64,000 nucleotides of DNA. Origin: Syntrophobacterales bacterium. GTDB taxonomy: Bacteria; Desulfobacterota; Desulfobaccia; Desulfobaccales; 0-14-0-80-60-11. Below are positions 51,606 to 59,791 of this stretch, piece by piece. The stretch spans positions 62,001-126,000 of the forward strand of contig JAILZL010000002.1 of NCBI GenBank assembly GCA_023512475.1. The letters run 5' to 3'. Position numbers and translations under genes: made by a program. The stretch's first letter is position 1; each line of letters opens with the position of its first letter. The notes beneath the pieces are model-generated. The model had not been told where the DNA came from. It did no database searches and was given only the letters and a program-made list of their open reading frames with translations.

Positions 51606-51623
51606 CGTACAAAATTGCACATA
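51606..51623. promoter_or_regulatory. Candidate Rex operator before rex
   Basis: On the minus strand ATGTGCAATTTTGTACGA matches 12 of 18 positions of a Rex consensus of the type TTGTGAAATATTTCACAA. Its core TGTGCAATTTT is identical to the site before the DUF4416 gene (58617-58627). It lies 28-45 bases before the rex start codon, a good position for autoregulation. Confidence 0.4.
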
Positions 51624-51634
51624 AAGCGGCGTGA

Positions 51635-51661
51635 AAAAGGGGAGGCCGTGTGGCCTCCCCC
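51635..51661 (-). terminator. Intrinsic terminator of the F0 ATP synthase operon
   Basis: On the minus strand a perfect nine-base stem, GGGGAGGCC/GGCCTCCCC (51661-51653 with 51648-51640) with a four-base loop, is followed by five T residues (51639-51635). It lies just after the atpE stop and separates the F0 genes from rex. Confidence 0.88.
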
Positions 51662-51671
51662 GATCTTCAGG

Positions 51672-52043
51672 TTACATCTTCAGGCCCAGGGCGGCGCCGA
51701 TGGGCTTGGCCATGGGGTAGGCAAAGAGGATGATGAGGGCCACGACCAGGGCGTAAATGGCCAGAGACTCGATCATGGCCAGACCGATGAGCATGGTCAC
51801 GGTGATCTTACCGGAGGCTTCGGGGTTGCGGGCGATGCCTTCCACCGACTTCTGGATGGCCAGACCCTGACCGATGCCGGTCCCGAAGGCGGCGATGCCC
51901 ATGCCGAAGCCGGCAGCCATCACCGCATAGCTGAAGAAGCTCCCCAGACCGGCAGCAGTACCGGCCGCGGCGGGCTCCGCCGCCCAGGCCGCAGACGCCA
52001 GCAGCAACGACACCAGCGCACCCAAAGCAAGACGCAGAGACAT
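51672..52043 (-). CDS. atpE: F0 ATP synthase subunit c
   Basis: A 123-residue proteolipid. A cleavable-looking signal (about residues 1-22, ending SAAWA) precedes two membrane helices joined by the polar loop ARNPEA. The ion-binding carboxylate is the Glu in MIESLAIY. Gln in GIGQG, Ser after the Glu, and the Tyr match ligands of the Na+-binding c ring of Ilyobacter (Gln32, Glu65, Ser66, Tyr70), while Thr67 is Leu here. Coupling ion, H+ or Na+, is therefore open. It is last in the operon, followed by a terminator. Confidence 0.95.
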   Translation of the reverse strand: MSLRLALGALVSLLLASAAWAAEPAAAGTAAGLGSFFSYAVMAAGFGMGIAAFGTGIGQGLAIQKSVEGIARNPEASGKITVTMLIGLAMIESLAIYALVVALIILFAYPMAKPIGAALGLKM

Positions 52044-52087
52044 AGAAAAAAACCTCCTGTGTATGTTAAGTTGGCCTTCTTCCTCTA

Positions 52088-52765
52088 TCAGTGGGCGTGC
52101 TCCATGGCCCCGGCGAAATACATCATGGAGAGCAGGGTGAAGACGAACGCCTGCACCAGGCTGGTGAAGATCGCCAGGAACATCATAGGCAGCGGCGCCA
52201 GAAACTTGCCGGCCAGGAAGATGAGAATGATGAGCACCGTATCCTCCCCCATGATGTTGCCGAACAGACGCAGAGTCAGGGAGAGGACCCGGGCCAGGTG
52301 GCCGATGATCTCAATGGGGAAGAACAGGGGCGCCAGCCACGGGATGGGCCCCAGGAAGTGCTTGATGTATTTCGCCCCATGGAACTTGATCCCCAGGTAG
52401 TGGGTGTAGACAAAGGTGCACAGGGCAAAGGCCAGGGTGGTGTTGATGTTGGCCGTGGGGGAGAAAAACCCCGGAATCAGGCCGATGAGGTTGCACACCA
52501 GGATGAAGATGAAGGCGGTGCCGATGTAGGGGAAGAAAGCCCGCCCTTCCTCACCGGTGATGTCCACCATGAACTCTTCCAGCCCGCCCACGAAGAGCTC
52601 CATGACGTTCTGGGCCCCGGCCGGCACCAGCGCCACCTGCTTGCTGGCCATCACCCCCAACAGCACCAGGAGGCCCATGATCAGCCAGGCATAGGTCACA
52701 TGCGGCGGAATGTGGAGTCCGAATTTTCCTAACAGCAGGTCAAGAAACAGAATGGGGTGTTCCAT
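52088..52765 (-). CDS. atpB: F0 ATP synthase subunit a
   Basis: A 225-residue membrane protein with five or six helices, which forms the ion half-channels beside the c ring. The essential Arg is in [29 protein letters not shown] precedes it, and [18 protein letters not shown] closes the last helix. It overlaps atpI by 26 bases. The length is within the family range. Its partner subunits b, delta, alpha, gamma, beta and epsilon are not in the window. Confidence 0.96.
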   Translation of the reverse strand: MEHPILFLDLLLGKFGLHIPPHVTYAWLIMGLLVLLGVMASKQVALVPAGAQNVMELFVGGLEEFMVDITGEEGRAFFPYIGTAFIFILVCNLIGLIPGFFSPTANINTTLAFALCTFVYTHYLGIKFHGAKYIKHFLGPIPWLAPLFFPIEIIGHLARVLSLTLRLFGNIMGEDTVLIILIFLAGKFLAPLPMMFLAIFTSLVQAFVFTLLSMMYFAGAMEHAH

Positions 52766-53171
52766 GAGACGGGTGTGCCTCCTTCCTCTTTAACTTGACG
52801 GTTTCGGCGACGGCCGCCAGCATCAGGGTCAAGACCACGGTGGACAGACCCACCACCAGTCCGAGGACGTGCACCCGGCCGGACCCGACCAGGTAAAAGA
52901 TGACCGCCAGCACCACGATATAGCGCAGTGCCTGCCGCACAGCAAAATAGGCCTTGGCCCGCCCTCCCTGCTCCGGGGGCTGCCCCTGGGCCCGGGCGGC
53001 CAAGCCGTTCAGGGCCCGGTGCAGGGCGTGAAAGTTGAGCACGGCCAGCACGCCTCCCACCGCCACCCCGACGGCGAACTCCGTCCCCACCATCAGCCGG
53101 CTCAGGGCCGTCAAGGCGGCCAGGATCACCCAGTTACCGACCTTCAGGGTGCGGGGGGAGAGGAAGTCCAT
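52740..53171 (-). CDS. atpI: ATP synthase subunit I (AtpI-like)
   Basis: A 143-residue membrane protein with four predicted helices (about residues 9-25, 30-48, 75-97 and 99-123) and a basic C-terminus. The family assists c-ring assembly and may carry Mg2+. ATG 53171 is chosen; the longer frame to 53222 overlaps atpZ. It lies between atpZ and atpB, the usual position. Confidence 0.8.
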   Translation of the reverse strand: MDFLSPRTLKVGNWVILAALTALSRLMVGTEFAVGVAVGGVLAVLNFHALHRALNGLAARAQGQPPEQGGRAKAYFAVRQALRYIVVLAVIFYLVGSGRVHVLGLVVGLSTVVLTLMLAAVAETVKLKRKEAHPSHGTPHSVS

Positions 53172-53175
53172 GCCC

Positions 53176-53397
53176 TTACTTGTAGCGTTTGCCCATGAGG
53201 TAGAGATTGCGGAAGCCCGCAATGATCCCCATGATCAGGCCGATGTAAATGAAGATGCGGTTGTCAAAGATGATGGACAGCCAATAACCCAGCCCGAAGC
53301 CGATGAGAATCGCCAGGACCAGGGACAGGCCGATGGCCGAGGCTCGGTACCCCCCCTGGAGCAACTCCTTGATAAATTTCTTCGTCTCTTCCTTCAT
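53176..53397 (-). CDS. atpZ: AtpZ/AtpI-like small membrane protein
   Basis: A 73-residue protein with two helices, SAIGLSLVLAILIGFGLGYWL and IFIYIGLIMGIIAGFRNLYLM, joined by a short loop. This is the AtpZ (putative F0F1-ATPase subunit) pattern, with GxxxG-rich helices. It is first in the F0 operon and precedes atpI by four bases. A role in cation transport with AtpI has been reported for the family. Confidence 0.85.
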   Translation of the reverse strand: MKEETKKFIKELLQGGYRASAIGLSLVLAILIGFGLGYWLSIIFDNRIFIYIGLIMGIIAGFRNLYLMGKRYK

Positions 53398-53454
53398 GCC
53401 GCAGCTCGCCTTCTGGCTGGGGGGAGGCCGGACTTTATGCCTCTTTTCACATGA

Positions 53455-53486
53455 GCCTGTCTATCACAGGCCTCCCCCCAAGTCAA
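53455..53486 (-). promoter_or_regulatory. Promoter of the F0 operon with overlapping palindrome
   Basis: On the minus strand TTGACT (53486 to 53481) is followed 17 bases later by TAGACA (53463 to 53458), a weak -10. GCCTGT-CTATC-ACAGGC (53455-53471) is a perfect six-base inverted repeat covering that -10 and may be a regulator site. Confidence 0.45.
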
Positions 53487-53603
53487 CTTTTTTTCCGGGA
53501 TGGCTGTCCAAAAAACGGACTGGCTGATTATGACAAAAATATCAGTTAGATAGCCAAAGAGACCGGGAAGGGCCCTTTGCGTCCGCCGCCCCCGGGGCCC
53601 CCT

Positions 53604-56075
53604 TCAGGGGTGCGCCTCGCTGCCCAGAGCCCCCGGCCTGGCCGTCGGCAGCTCCACCACAAAGGTGGTGCCGTGGGGGCCGGTGTCCGCCACGGCGATA
53701 CGTCCCAGGTGCTTTTCAATGATGCCGTAGCTGATGGACAGCCCCAGACCCACGCCCTTGCCCACCTCCTTGGTGGTGAAGAAGGGATCGAAGAGGCGGC
53801 TGAGGTGGCTTTCCGGGATACCGGGGCCGGTGTCGGTGAAGCGCACCCGCACCAGCTCGCCCCCCTGGGCCACCTCGGTGGACACGGTGAGCCGGCCCCT
53901 GCCCTCCATGGCTTCGGCCCCGTTCAGGAGCAGGTTGATAAACACCTGCTCCAGGCGGCTGCGGTCCCCCAGGACCGGGGGCAGATGCGGCTGGAAGAGG
54001 CGCACCACCTCCACCGACTGAAACAGCAGGTGATCGCTCACCAAGGCCAGGACGTTGTCCAGGATCTCATTGAGATTCACCGGCACCATGCGGGCCGGGG
54101 TGTAGCGGGAAAACTCCAGCAGCCCCTTGACGATCTCCTTGCAGCGGGTGGCCTCCCGGACGATCTTCTCCACCTGCCCCCACTCCGGGCTCTCCCGCTC
54201 CAGATCCTCCAGAAGCAGGTAACTCAGGACCAGGATGGTCCCCAGGGGGTTGTTCATCTCATGGGCCACCCCCGCCGCCAGCTGCCCCAGGGCGGCCAGC
54301 TTTTCGGTGTGGGCCAGGTGCTCCTCCAGCTGTTTCTTCCTGGTGATGTCCCGGAGATGGGTCTGGCTGGCGGGAGCCCCTTCATAGGTGGTGGGGAAGG
54401 AGATGGCCTCCAGACTGATGCAGCTGCCATCCTTTCTCTGACCCTTGAGCTCAAAGATGCGGGGGGTGGAATGCCCTTTCAGGAGCCGCAGCACCTGTTC
54501 CCGGGCCCGCTCCGGGCCGGGGAGGTTGAGGAAGGCGGTGAACTCCCGGCCCAGCATCTCCTCGGAGGCCTCACAGCCGAACATCTCCAGCGCTGCGGGA
54601 TTGGCATAGAGGATGCGGCCCTCCCGATGCAGCAGGATGCCGTCTAAGGAGGCCTCCGCCAACAGGCGGTACTTCTCCTCCGATTCCTTCAGCTGTCGGG
54701 CCAGTTGCTCCCGCTCGGTGATGTCCACGATGGACTGCACCGCGCCCAGCACCTGACCCTCCGGTCCGTAAATGGGGGAGGAGGTGCAATAGAAGGAGCG
54801 CTCCCGACCCCGGAAGTCCGGGAAATACTCATAGGCTTCATAGGCCACCGGGTGATAGGGGGAGCGCTTCAGGTCCTTGTTGCCGAAGAAGCGCTCCAGG
54901 GCCTTGAAGTTATGCTCCACCATCAACGAGGCCATGCTGGGGCCTTCCGGGGAGTAAAAGGGGAGCCAGTAGCTGAAGGTGCCGATCATCTCCTTCCGGG
55001 AGCAGCCGGTGAGCTCCTCGCAGGCCCGGTTCCAGGCGATGATGCGGTGATGGCGGTCGATGACGAAGGTGGGGAGGGGCAGGCCGTCCAGGATCCACTG
55101 GGTGGCGGTCTTCTCCCGGAGCAGGGCCTCCTCGCTCTCCTTCAGCAGGGTGATGTCCTTGATGAAGCCCTCATAGCCGGTGATCAGGCCGTCAGGGGTG
55201 CGCCGGCCGATGCCGGTGAGGAGGGCGGGCACCGTGCCGCCATCCGTGCGCTTGAGGGTGAGGCCCAGGTCCCGGGCGAAGCCGTCCTGCTCCACCGCTT
55301 CGAGGAAGCGCTCCCAGTCCCGGGGCTCCGCCAGAAAGCGCCGGAAACTGGTCCCCAGCACCTGCTCCTTGGCGGCCACCCCCAGAAGCTCCAGGCCGGC
55401 GGGGTTCATGTCCAAGAGAAGGCCGTCCCGGTCGGTGACGAAGATGAGGTCCATGCAGCCTTCAAAGATCCGCCGGTACCGCCGCTCGGAGCGCTTCAGG
55501 TCCCGGTAAAGACAAGCGTTGGCGATGGCCAGACCGATCTGGTTGCCCAGGATGGCATAAAACTCCGGATTCATGCCGCAGAAGGTGTCCGGATGAGCGG
55601 AGGCCAGGTTGAGGAAGCCCGTGACCTGCTCCCGGAACTTCAGGGGGATGCTCACCAGACTCTGATAGTGGCGGTAATGCTGGATGGAGCGGGAAAAAGT
55701 GGAGAGGGCCACCCGGGGATCGGAGTTCAGGTCCCGGATGAGGAGCGGGGCTGCCGCCCGGGTGAGGTAAGGGGTGATGATCTCCTCCAGGCCCCCGCTG
55801 GTCAATTCCTCCAGATAGTCGGGAGGAAAGCCGCGGGCCGCCAGGTTGCTCAGCCGCCGGCGCCGGCCGTCCCATAACAGCAGGATGCCGGCATCGATCC
55901 GGAAAAAATCCAGCAGGGCATCCAGGATCAGATCCACAATCTCCTGCAGATCCTGGGTATAGGAGGAGATGGTGGCAATCTCGTTGAACAGGGTAAGTTC
56001 AGGGCAATAATCCCGCACCCCCCGGCCGGCGGGCCGGCGGGGCAGGGGAGGGCGGTCCTCGGATTTCATGGCCAT
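53604..56075 (-). CDS. Cytoplasmic GAF/PAS sensor histidine kinase
   Basis: An 823-residue soluble kinase without membrane segments. Residues about 30-190 are a GAF domain (LDALLDFFRIDAGILLLWDGRRRRLSNLAARG is its start). Three PAS domains follow, at about 200-320, 325-455 and 462-585, the third with DGILLHREGRILYANPAALEMFG. The H-box is GVAHEMNNPLGTILVLSY (His605), and the ATPase boxes are QVFINLLLNGAEAM, FTDTGPGIPESH and GVGLGLSISYGII. No receiver domain is fused and no response regulator is adjacent. Its promoter -10 overlaps the gmk stop codon. The signal is unknown; the PAS set suggests redox or ligand sensing. Confidence 0.93.
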   Translation of the reverse strand: MAMKSEDRPPLPRRPAGRGVRDYCPELTLFNEIATISSYTQDLQEIVDLILDALLDFFRIDAGILLLWDGRRRRLSNLAARGFPPDYLEELTSGGLEEIITPYLTRAAAPLLIRDLNSDPRVALSTFSRSIQHYRHYQSLVSIPLKFREQVTGFLNLASAHPDTFCGMNPEFYAILGNQIGLAIANACLYRDLKRSERRYRRIFEGCMDLIFVTDRDGLLLDMNPAGLELLGVAAKEQVLGTSFRRFLAEPRDWERFLEAVEQDGFARDLGLTLKRTDGGTVPALLTGIGRRTPDGLITGYEGFIKDITLLKESEEALLREKTATQWILDGLPLPTFVIDRHHRIIAWNRACEELTGCSRKEMIGTFSYWLPFYSPEGPSMASLMVEHNFKALERFFGNKDLKRSPYHPVAYEAYEYFPDFRGRERSFYCTSSPIYGPEGQVLGAVQSIVDITEREQLARQLKESEEKYRLLAEASLDGILLHREGRILYANPAALEMFGCEASEEMLGREFTAFLNLPGPERAREQVLRLLKGHSTPRIFELKGQRKDGSCISLEAISFPTTYEGAPASQTHLRDITRKKQLEEHLAHTEKLAALGQLAAGVAHEMNNPLGTILVLSYLLLEDLERESPEWGQVEKIVREATRCKEIVKGLLEFSRYTPARMVPVNLNEILDNVLALVSDHLLFQSVEVVRLFQPHLPPVLGDRSRLEQVFINLLLNGAEAMEGRGRLTVSTEVAQGGELVRVRFTDTGPGIPESHLSRLFDPFFTTKEVGKGVGLGLSISYGIIEKHLGRIAVADTGPHGTTFVVELPTARPGALGSEAHP

Positions 56076-56233
56076 GGAATCACCGTGGCAGGCTCACGCC
56101 CGGGCCGGCGAAATATCGGGCAGCGGGGGTCAGGGAGCAGAGGCCCCGGCTCCCCTTCCACGTCTTCCCCTCCCCACCCGGGAAAAGAGAGGGAAGGGCG
56201 CGGCCGCCGGTGCCCCGGACCCTTTCCCCTTTT

Positions 56234-56239
56234 ATTATA
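56234..56239 (-). promoter_or_regulatory. -10 element overlapping the gmk stop, for the GAF/PAS kinase
   Basis: A perfect TATAAT on the minus strand (56239 to 56234) includes the TAA stop codon of gmk. No good -35 is present. It could start a transcript for the kinase gene 160 bases downstream. Confidence 0.4.
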
Positions 56240-56837
56240 CCTGAAAACGGGGCGCCAGGTGCGGCCAGGAGATGCTGCTGCGCAGGCGGGCGGCGGTGAT
56301 GATGGCCTTCAGCTCCGTTTCGGCCGTGGCCAGATCCTCGTTGACCACCAGATAGTCATAGTGGCAGGCCTGCCGCAGCTCCTCCCGCCCCTGCTCCAGG
56401 CGCTGGGCCAGCTCCCGCAGGGACAGGCCCCCCCGGAGCCTCAGGCGCCGTTCCAGTTCCTCTAAGGAGGGGGGGAGGATAAAGATGAGGAGGGCCGCCG
56501 GGAAGAGGGCCTTGATGGCCCGGGCCCCCCGGGGCTCCAGATCCAGGAGGGCGTCGGCCCCGCCAGCGATGGTGCGCCGCACCCACTCCACCCCGGTGCC
56601 GTAGAAATAGCCGAACTGCTCCACCCATTCCACCAGGCCGCCACTGTCCCTCAGGCGCAGGAAATCCTCATGGCTGATAAAGTGATAATCCTTCCCGTGC
56701 ACCTCCCCGGGGCGAGGGGGGCGGGTGGTGTAGGAGATGGAAAATCTCAGCCGCGGGTCGGCGGCCAGGAGGCGCTGAATGAGGGTGCTCTTGCCGGCGC
56801 CGGAAGGGGCGCTGATGACCAGGATGCTCCCTTCCAC
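56235..56837 (-). CDS. gmk: Guanylate kinase
   Basis: A 200-residue enzyme that phosphorylates GMP with ATP. P-loop ISAPSGAGKSTLI is at about residues 8-20. ISYTTRPPRPGEVHGKDYHFIS is the GMP-binding signature and DLEPRGARAIK the next conserved segment. GTG 56837 follows directly on the remA stop (TGAGTG), with GAGG in the end of remA as ribosome site. The usual rpoZ neighbour is missing downstream. Confidence 0.97.
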   Translation of the reverse strand: MEGSILVISAPSGAGKSTLIQRLLAADPRLRFSISYTTRPPRPGEVHGKDYHFISHEDFLRLRDSGGLVEWVEQFGYFYGTGVEWVRRTIAGGADALLDLEPRGARAIKALFPAALLIFILPPSLEELERRLRLRGGLSLRELAQRLEQGREELRQACHYDYLVVNEDLATAETELKAIITAARLRSSISWPHLAPRFQV

Positions 56838-57116
56838 TCAGGCCTCTTTCACCAGGAGGGCCGGCCGGGCCCCGGAGTGGCCGTTGAAGCGCTGGGACAG
56901 GGTCTCCACCTGCACCGCCGACAGGATGACATGATTGCTGTCGGTGACGATGATGGCCCGGGTCTTGCGCCCGTGGGTGGCATCCAGGAGGAGGTGGTTT
57001 TTTCGGGCTTCTTCCCGCAGGCGCTTGCCGGGAGCCGAATTGGGCATCAGCACCGCCACCACCCGATGCACGGCCACCATGTTGCCGAAGCCGATATTGA
57101 CCAACCGCTCGTCCAT
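56838..57116 (-). CDS. RemA/DUF370 family protein
   Basis: A 92-residue protein of the DUF370 family, whose Bacillus member RemA regulates biofilm genes by binding [32 protein letters not shown] is the strongly conserved lead and [28 protein letters not shown] the tail. Its gene position between yicC and gmk is conserved in many bacteria. Function in Gram-negative anaerobes is unknown. Confidence 0.92.
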   Translation of the reverse strand: MDERLVNIGFGNMVAVHRVVAVLMPNSAPGKRLREEARKNHLLLDATHGRKTRAIIVTDSNHVILSAVQVETLSQRFNGHSGARPALLVKEA

Positions 57117-57132
57117 GACGTCCCCCTGGAGA

Positions 57133-58029
57133 TCATTCGACGTTGTGAATCTGTTCCCGGAGGCGCTCCAGGAGGCCCTTGAGGAGGAGCACTTCCTGGG
57201 TGATGCTCAGGTCCCCGGCCTTGGCGCCGATGGTGTTCACCTCCCGGAGCATCTCCTGCACCAGAAACTCCAGCCGCCGGCCCACCGGCCCCCCGGCGCC
57301 CAGGAGCTCCCGGAACTGACGCACATGGCTCTCCAGGCGGGCCAGCTCCTCGGCCACATCCCGGCGCTCCGCCAGAAAGGCCAGCTCCTGGGCCAGCCGG
57401 GCGTCCTCCACCTCTCCCACCTCGCCTTTGAGCTCCTCCAGCCGGGCGAGGATCTTCTGCCGCCAGGCCTCGGGGCTTAAGGCGGCCAGGGTCTGGATCC
57501 GTCCGGCCGCCGCAGCCAGCTCCTCCAGGTGGCGGCTCAGGTCGGCCCGCAGGGCCTCGCCCTCGGCCCGACGCATCTCCTCCAGGGAGTCCAGGGCCTG
57601 CTGCAGGGCCTGGGAGAGGAGGGCCCAGGTCTCCTCCAGGTTCGGGGCCTCCCGTTCCCGGGTGATGAGCAGGTCGGCAAAGCGCAGCAGGTGGTCCAGC
57701 CGCAGGGGCTCATCCAACCCGGCGGCCGCCTTGAGCTCGGTGAGCGCCGCCACCGCCTGGGCCGTGAGGCCCGGATCCAGGCGCAGGGCCCCTCCCGCGC
57801 CCGGCTGCATTTCATAAGAGAGCTGCATCTCCACCCGTCCCCGATGGAGGCGGGCCTTCAGCACCTGGCGGCAGCGGTCCTCCAGGGCCCACAGGTGGCG
57901 AGGCAGATTGAGGGCCAGATCCAGAAACCGGTGGTTGAGACTCCTCAGCTCCACCGTCCAGCGCTGGGCGGGACCCTCGGCCTCGCCCCGGCCGTAGCCG
58001 GTCATGCTTCGGAGACAATCTGCCGCCAT
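57133..58029 (-). CDS. yicC: YicC family endoribonuclease-like protein
   Basis: A 298-residue protein. The N-terminal [10 protein letters not shown] and [11 protein letters not shown] are the family signature, and [16 protein letters not shown] the normal C-terminus. E. coli YicC takes part in sRNA decay and RNA cleavage. ATG 58029 keeps the conserved RSM, while ATG 58005 (ATGA with the DUF4416 stop) is the coupled alternative. A frame extending to 58419 lies inside the neighbouring gene and is rejected. Standard yicC-remA-gmk order. Confidence 0.93.
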   Translation of the reverse strand: MAADCLRSMTGYGRGEAEGPAQRWTVELRSLNHRFLDLALNLPRHLWALEDRCRQVLKARLHRGRVEMQLSYEMQPGAGGALRLDPGLTAQAVAALTELKAAAGLDEPLRLDHLLRFADLLITREREAPNLEETWALLSQALQQALDSLEEMRRAEGEALRADLSRHLEELAAAAGRIQTLAALSPEAWRQKILARLEELKGEVGEVEDARLAQELAFLAERRDVAEELARLESHVRQFRELLGAGGPVGRRLEFLVQEMLREVNTIGAKAGDLSITQEVLLLKGLLERLREQIHNVE

Positions 58030-58550
58030 TGCCGCAACTGCCAGAGATATTTGCGCCGCACCCGCTCCAGCCAGGGGAGTAGAGGTTCGGAGGCATAGTC
58101 CGGATAGGTCCAGGGCAGGGGAGTAAAGCCGCCCCGGGCCGCCACCAAGGTCACCTCGCCGTAAATCCCGTGGGACAGATAGAGGCGATGCCGGAAGTTC
58201 TTCCCGGTGGCCAGCACCAGGCGCTCCCCGGTGAGATAGCCCACATCCAGGTTGAGGAGCCGCCGCCCCCCCAGGCTCAGGGCCTGCTCCAGACGGTGAG
58301 CGACCAGCTTGACGGGGGGCAAAAACTCCGGGTCCGCCAGGTGCAGAAAGGAGGCCAGACAGCGCTCCAGGCCGACCCCCATCTCCGGGACGTAGTAGTC
58401 CGTATGGGGAAACGGCCACCAGGGGCTCACCATGTCCGGGGGGCCGAGGTGCTCCGCCAGCCGGGCCAACGCCCGGGGAACCAGCTCCCGGCGCACCGTG
58501 AGGAGACTCGCCACCGGCTTCACCGGCACAGGCGGCCTGGGCTCACTCAT
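58002..58550 (-). CDS. DUF4416 family protein
   Basis: A 182-residue protein of unknown function, typical of deltaproteobacteria and related phyla. The core LLNLDVGYLTGERLVLATGKNFRHRLYLSHGIYGEVTL and FTPLPWTYPDYA are the recognised family segments. ATG 58550 has GGAGGAGG upstream. It overlaps yicC. A candidate promoter and a Rex-like site lie upstream, hinting at redox control of the whole yicC-remA-gmk unit. Confidence 0.88.
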   Translation of the reverse strand: MSEPRPPVPVKPVASLLTVRRELVPRALARLAEHLGPPDMVSPWWPFPHTDYYVPEMGVGLERCLASFLHLADPEFLPPVKLVAHRLEQALSLGGRRLLNLDVGYLTGERLVLATGKNFRHRLYLSHGIYGEVTLVAARGGFTPLPWTYPDYASEPLLPWLERVRRKYLWQLRQWRQIVSEA

Positions 58551-58571
58551 GCCTCCTCCGATGAGAACCCC

Positions 58572-58600
58572 ATCTTACGGGACCCCGCCCTGGAAAGCAA
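58572..58600 (-). promoter_or_regulatory. Promoter of the DUF4416-yicC-remA-gmk unit
   Basis: On the minus strand TTGCTT (58600 to 58595) and TAAGAT (58577 to 58572) are 17 bases apart, giving a start near 58565, about 15 bases before the ATG. Confidence 0.5.
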
Positions 58601-58610
58601 TGAAATTTTC

Positions 58611-58628
58611 ATGTGAAAAATTGCACAG
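58611..58628. promoter_or_regulatory. Candidate Rex operator before the DUF4416 gene
   Basis: ATGTGAAAAATTGCACAG is an imperfect palindrome matching 14 of 18 positions of a Rex consensus of the type TTGTGAAATATTTCACAA. It also resembles CRP/FNR-type TGTGA-N6-TCACA sites, so another regulator is possible. Its AAAATTGCACA core is shared exactly with the site before rex. The remaining 251-base gap (58551-58801) shows no gene. Confidence 0.45.
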
Positions 58629-58801
58629 TTACCAGACTTGGCTTGATCATTTCCCGCCCCGGGGGGAGTCGGCGGGCCAGGCGGCAGGATCGGAGGCCCG
58701 GCCCCGCCGCCGCGTCACCTCTGCTTCACCTCAACTAACCGTCGAAAACCCTTTCCCTGCCTTTCCTGACTGATCTGCGGCGCTAAGGCCCCTCAGCCCT
58801 G

Positions 58802-59053
58802 CTAAAGATGCACCACCTCCACCAGTTTCTCCTGGAACGGGACCTCCTGGGCCGGCACGATTTCCCTTTCTTTGATCTCTTCGAGGGTCTCCCCCTTCAC
58901 CTCCGTGACAATCTCCCAGGAACGCGGGCCGCTCTCCGCCCAGATGACGCATTCCAGGGAGCGATCCTCCTCCACCTTGCCGCGTTTCCAGCCCGCACAC
59001 TCCGGGATGCACCGGAGCCCCAGCTCCGCCCGGACGCACTTTTCAAAGAGCAT
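58802..59053 (-). CDS. Small cysteine-containing protein of unknown function
   Basis: An 83-residue protein, not recognised. It starts MLFEKCVRAELGLRCIPECAGWKRGK and contains four Cys, three of them in the first 20 residues and one in LECVIWAE. The second half is acidic (EIVTEVKGETLEEIKEREI). AAGGGGGTG lies upstream of ATG 59053. A longer in-frame reading to 59596 has no support. It may bind a metal, but nothing proves this. Confidence 0.6.
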   Translation of the reverse strand: MLFEKCVRAELGLRCIPECAGWKRGKVEEDRSLECVIWAESGPRSWEIVTEVKGETLEEIKEREIVPAQEVPFQEKLVEVVHL

Positions 59054-59384
59054 CAACACCCCCTTGTTGCAGTGAGGAGCCTGTCGATCTGCCACCCGGA
59101 GGCGCAGGGCACACTCCGCCGCCCCGGCCCCGCTCGGGTGGGTGGGATGGTGAGATCCGGGTTGTAAGGGTGCTAAATAGGACGTCAGAAAGAAAAGCGC
59201 GCCGACTCCAAATCTAACATTATACCCGGACGGATGGCGAACGCAACCCTTTTTAGCCGGGGGTCCAGGCCTTGGCGCCGGCTGGACCGCCTGATATAGT
59301 GTGAAAAAGGCCGAAACGGGGTGCCGCCCTTCCCCCGGCCCCGGTCCCTCGTCTTCGGTTGCATCCCGGCGGAAGGAGAACCCC

Positions 59385-59768
59385 GTGCACGAATACGCCC
59401 TCATGCAAGGCATCGTCACCGCTATCCAGGAGCAGCTGGCGGCCGAACAGGTGAGCGCCCCGGTCCTGGAGGTGGGCCTCACCCTCGGCATCTTCGAGGT
59501 CCATTCCGAGGCCGCCGCCCGCCAGGCCTTCCAGGTCCTCACCCAGGGGACTCCCCTGGAGCAGGCCGCCCTCACCCTCACCCTCCTGCCTGCCACCCTG
59601 ACCTGCCCGGCCTGCGGCCATACCGAGCCCTTCCTGGTGGACCACTTCCACTCCCATGACCCCCTGCCGGTGGTGGACTGCCCCCGCTGCGGTCAGACGG
59701 CCCACCTGACCGGCGGCCGGGGAGTGGAGGCCATCGAGGTGGTGCTGGCAGGCGAGGAGGACACCTGA
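59385..59768 (+). CDS. hypA: HypA-like hydrogenase nickel metallochaperone
   Basis: A 127-residue HypA/HybF-type protein that delivers nickel to NiFe hydrogenase. The nickel-binding start MHEYALMQGIV (Met-His-Glu) is intact. GTG 59385 is used as initiator, with GGAAGGAGAA upstream. The zinc site has CPACG and CPRCG, but the linker between the pairs is long and His-rich (VDHFHSHDP), unlike the short usual loop. No hydrogenase gene is in the window. queE follows after 23 bases. Confidence 0.88.
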   Translation: MHEYALMQGIVTAIQEQLAAEQVSAPVLEVGLTLGIFEVHSEAAARQAFQVLTQGTPLEQAALTLTLLPATLTCPACGHTEPFLVDHFHSHDPLPVVDCPRCGQTAHLTGGRGVEAIEVVLAGEEDT

Positions 59769-59791
59769 AGAGAACCCCGGAGTCGCAGGCC

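Noticed and set aside
53444-53471. Rex or FNR site in the F0 promoter
   Set aside because: TGTGA-like halves are present but arranged as direct, not inverted, repeats; only the GCCTGT/ACAGGC palindrome is kept as a possible operator.
58030-58419. 130-residue N-terminal extension of yicC
   Set aside because: Gly/Pro/Ala-rich, unlike the family and lies entirely inside the DUF4416 gene.
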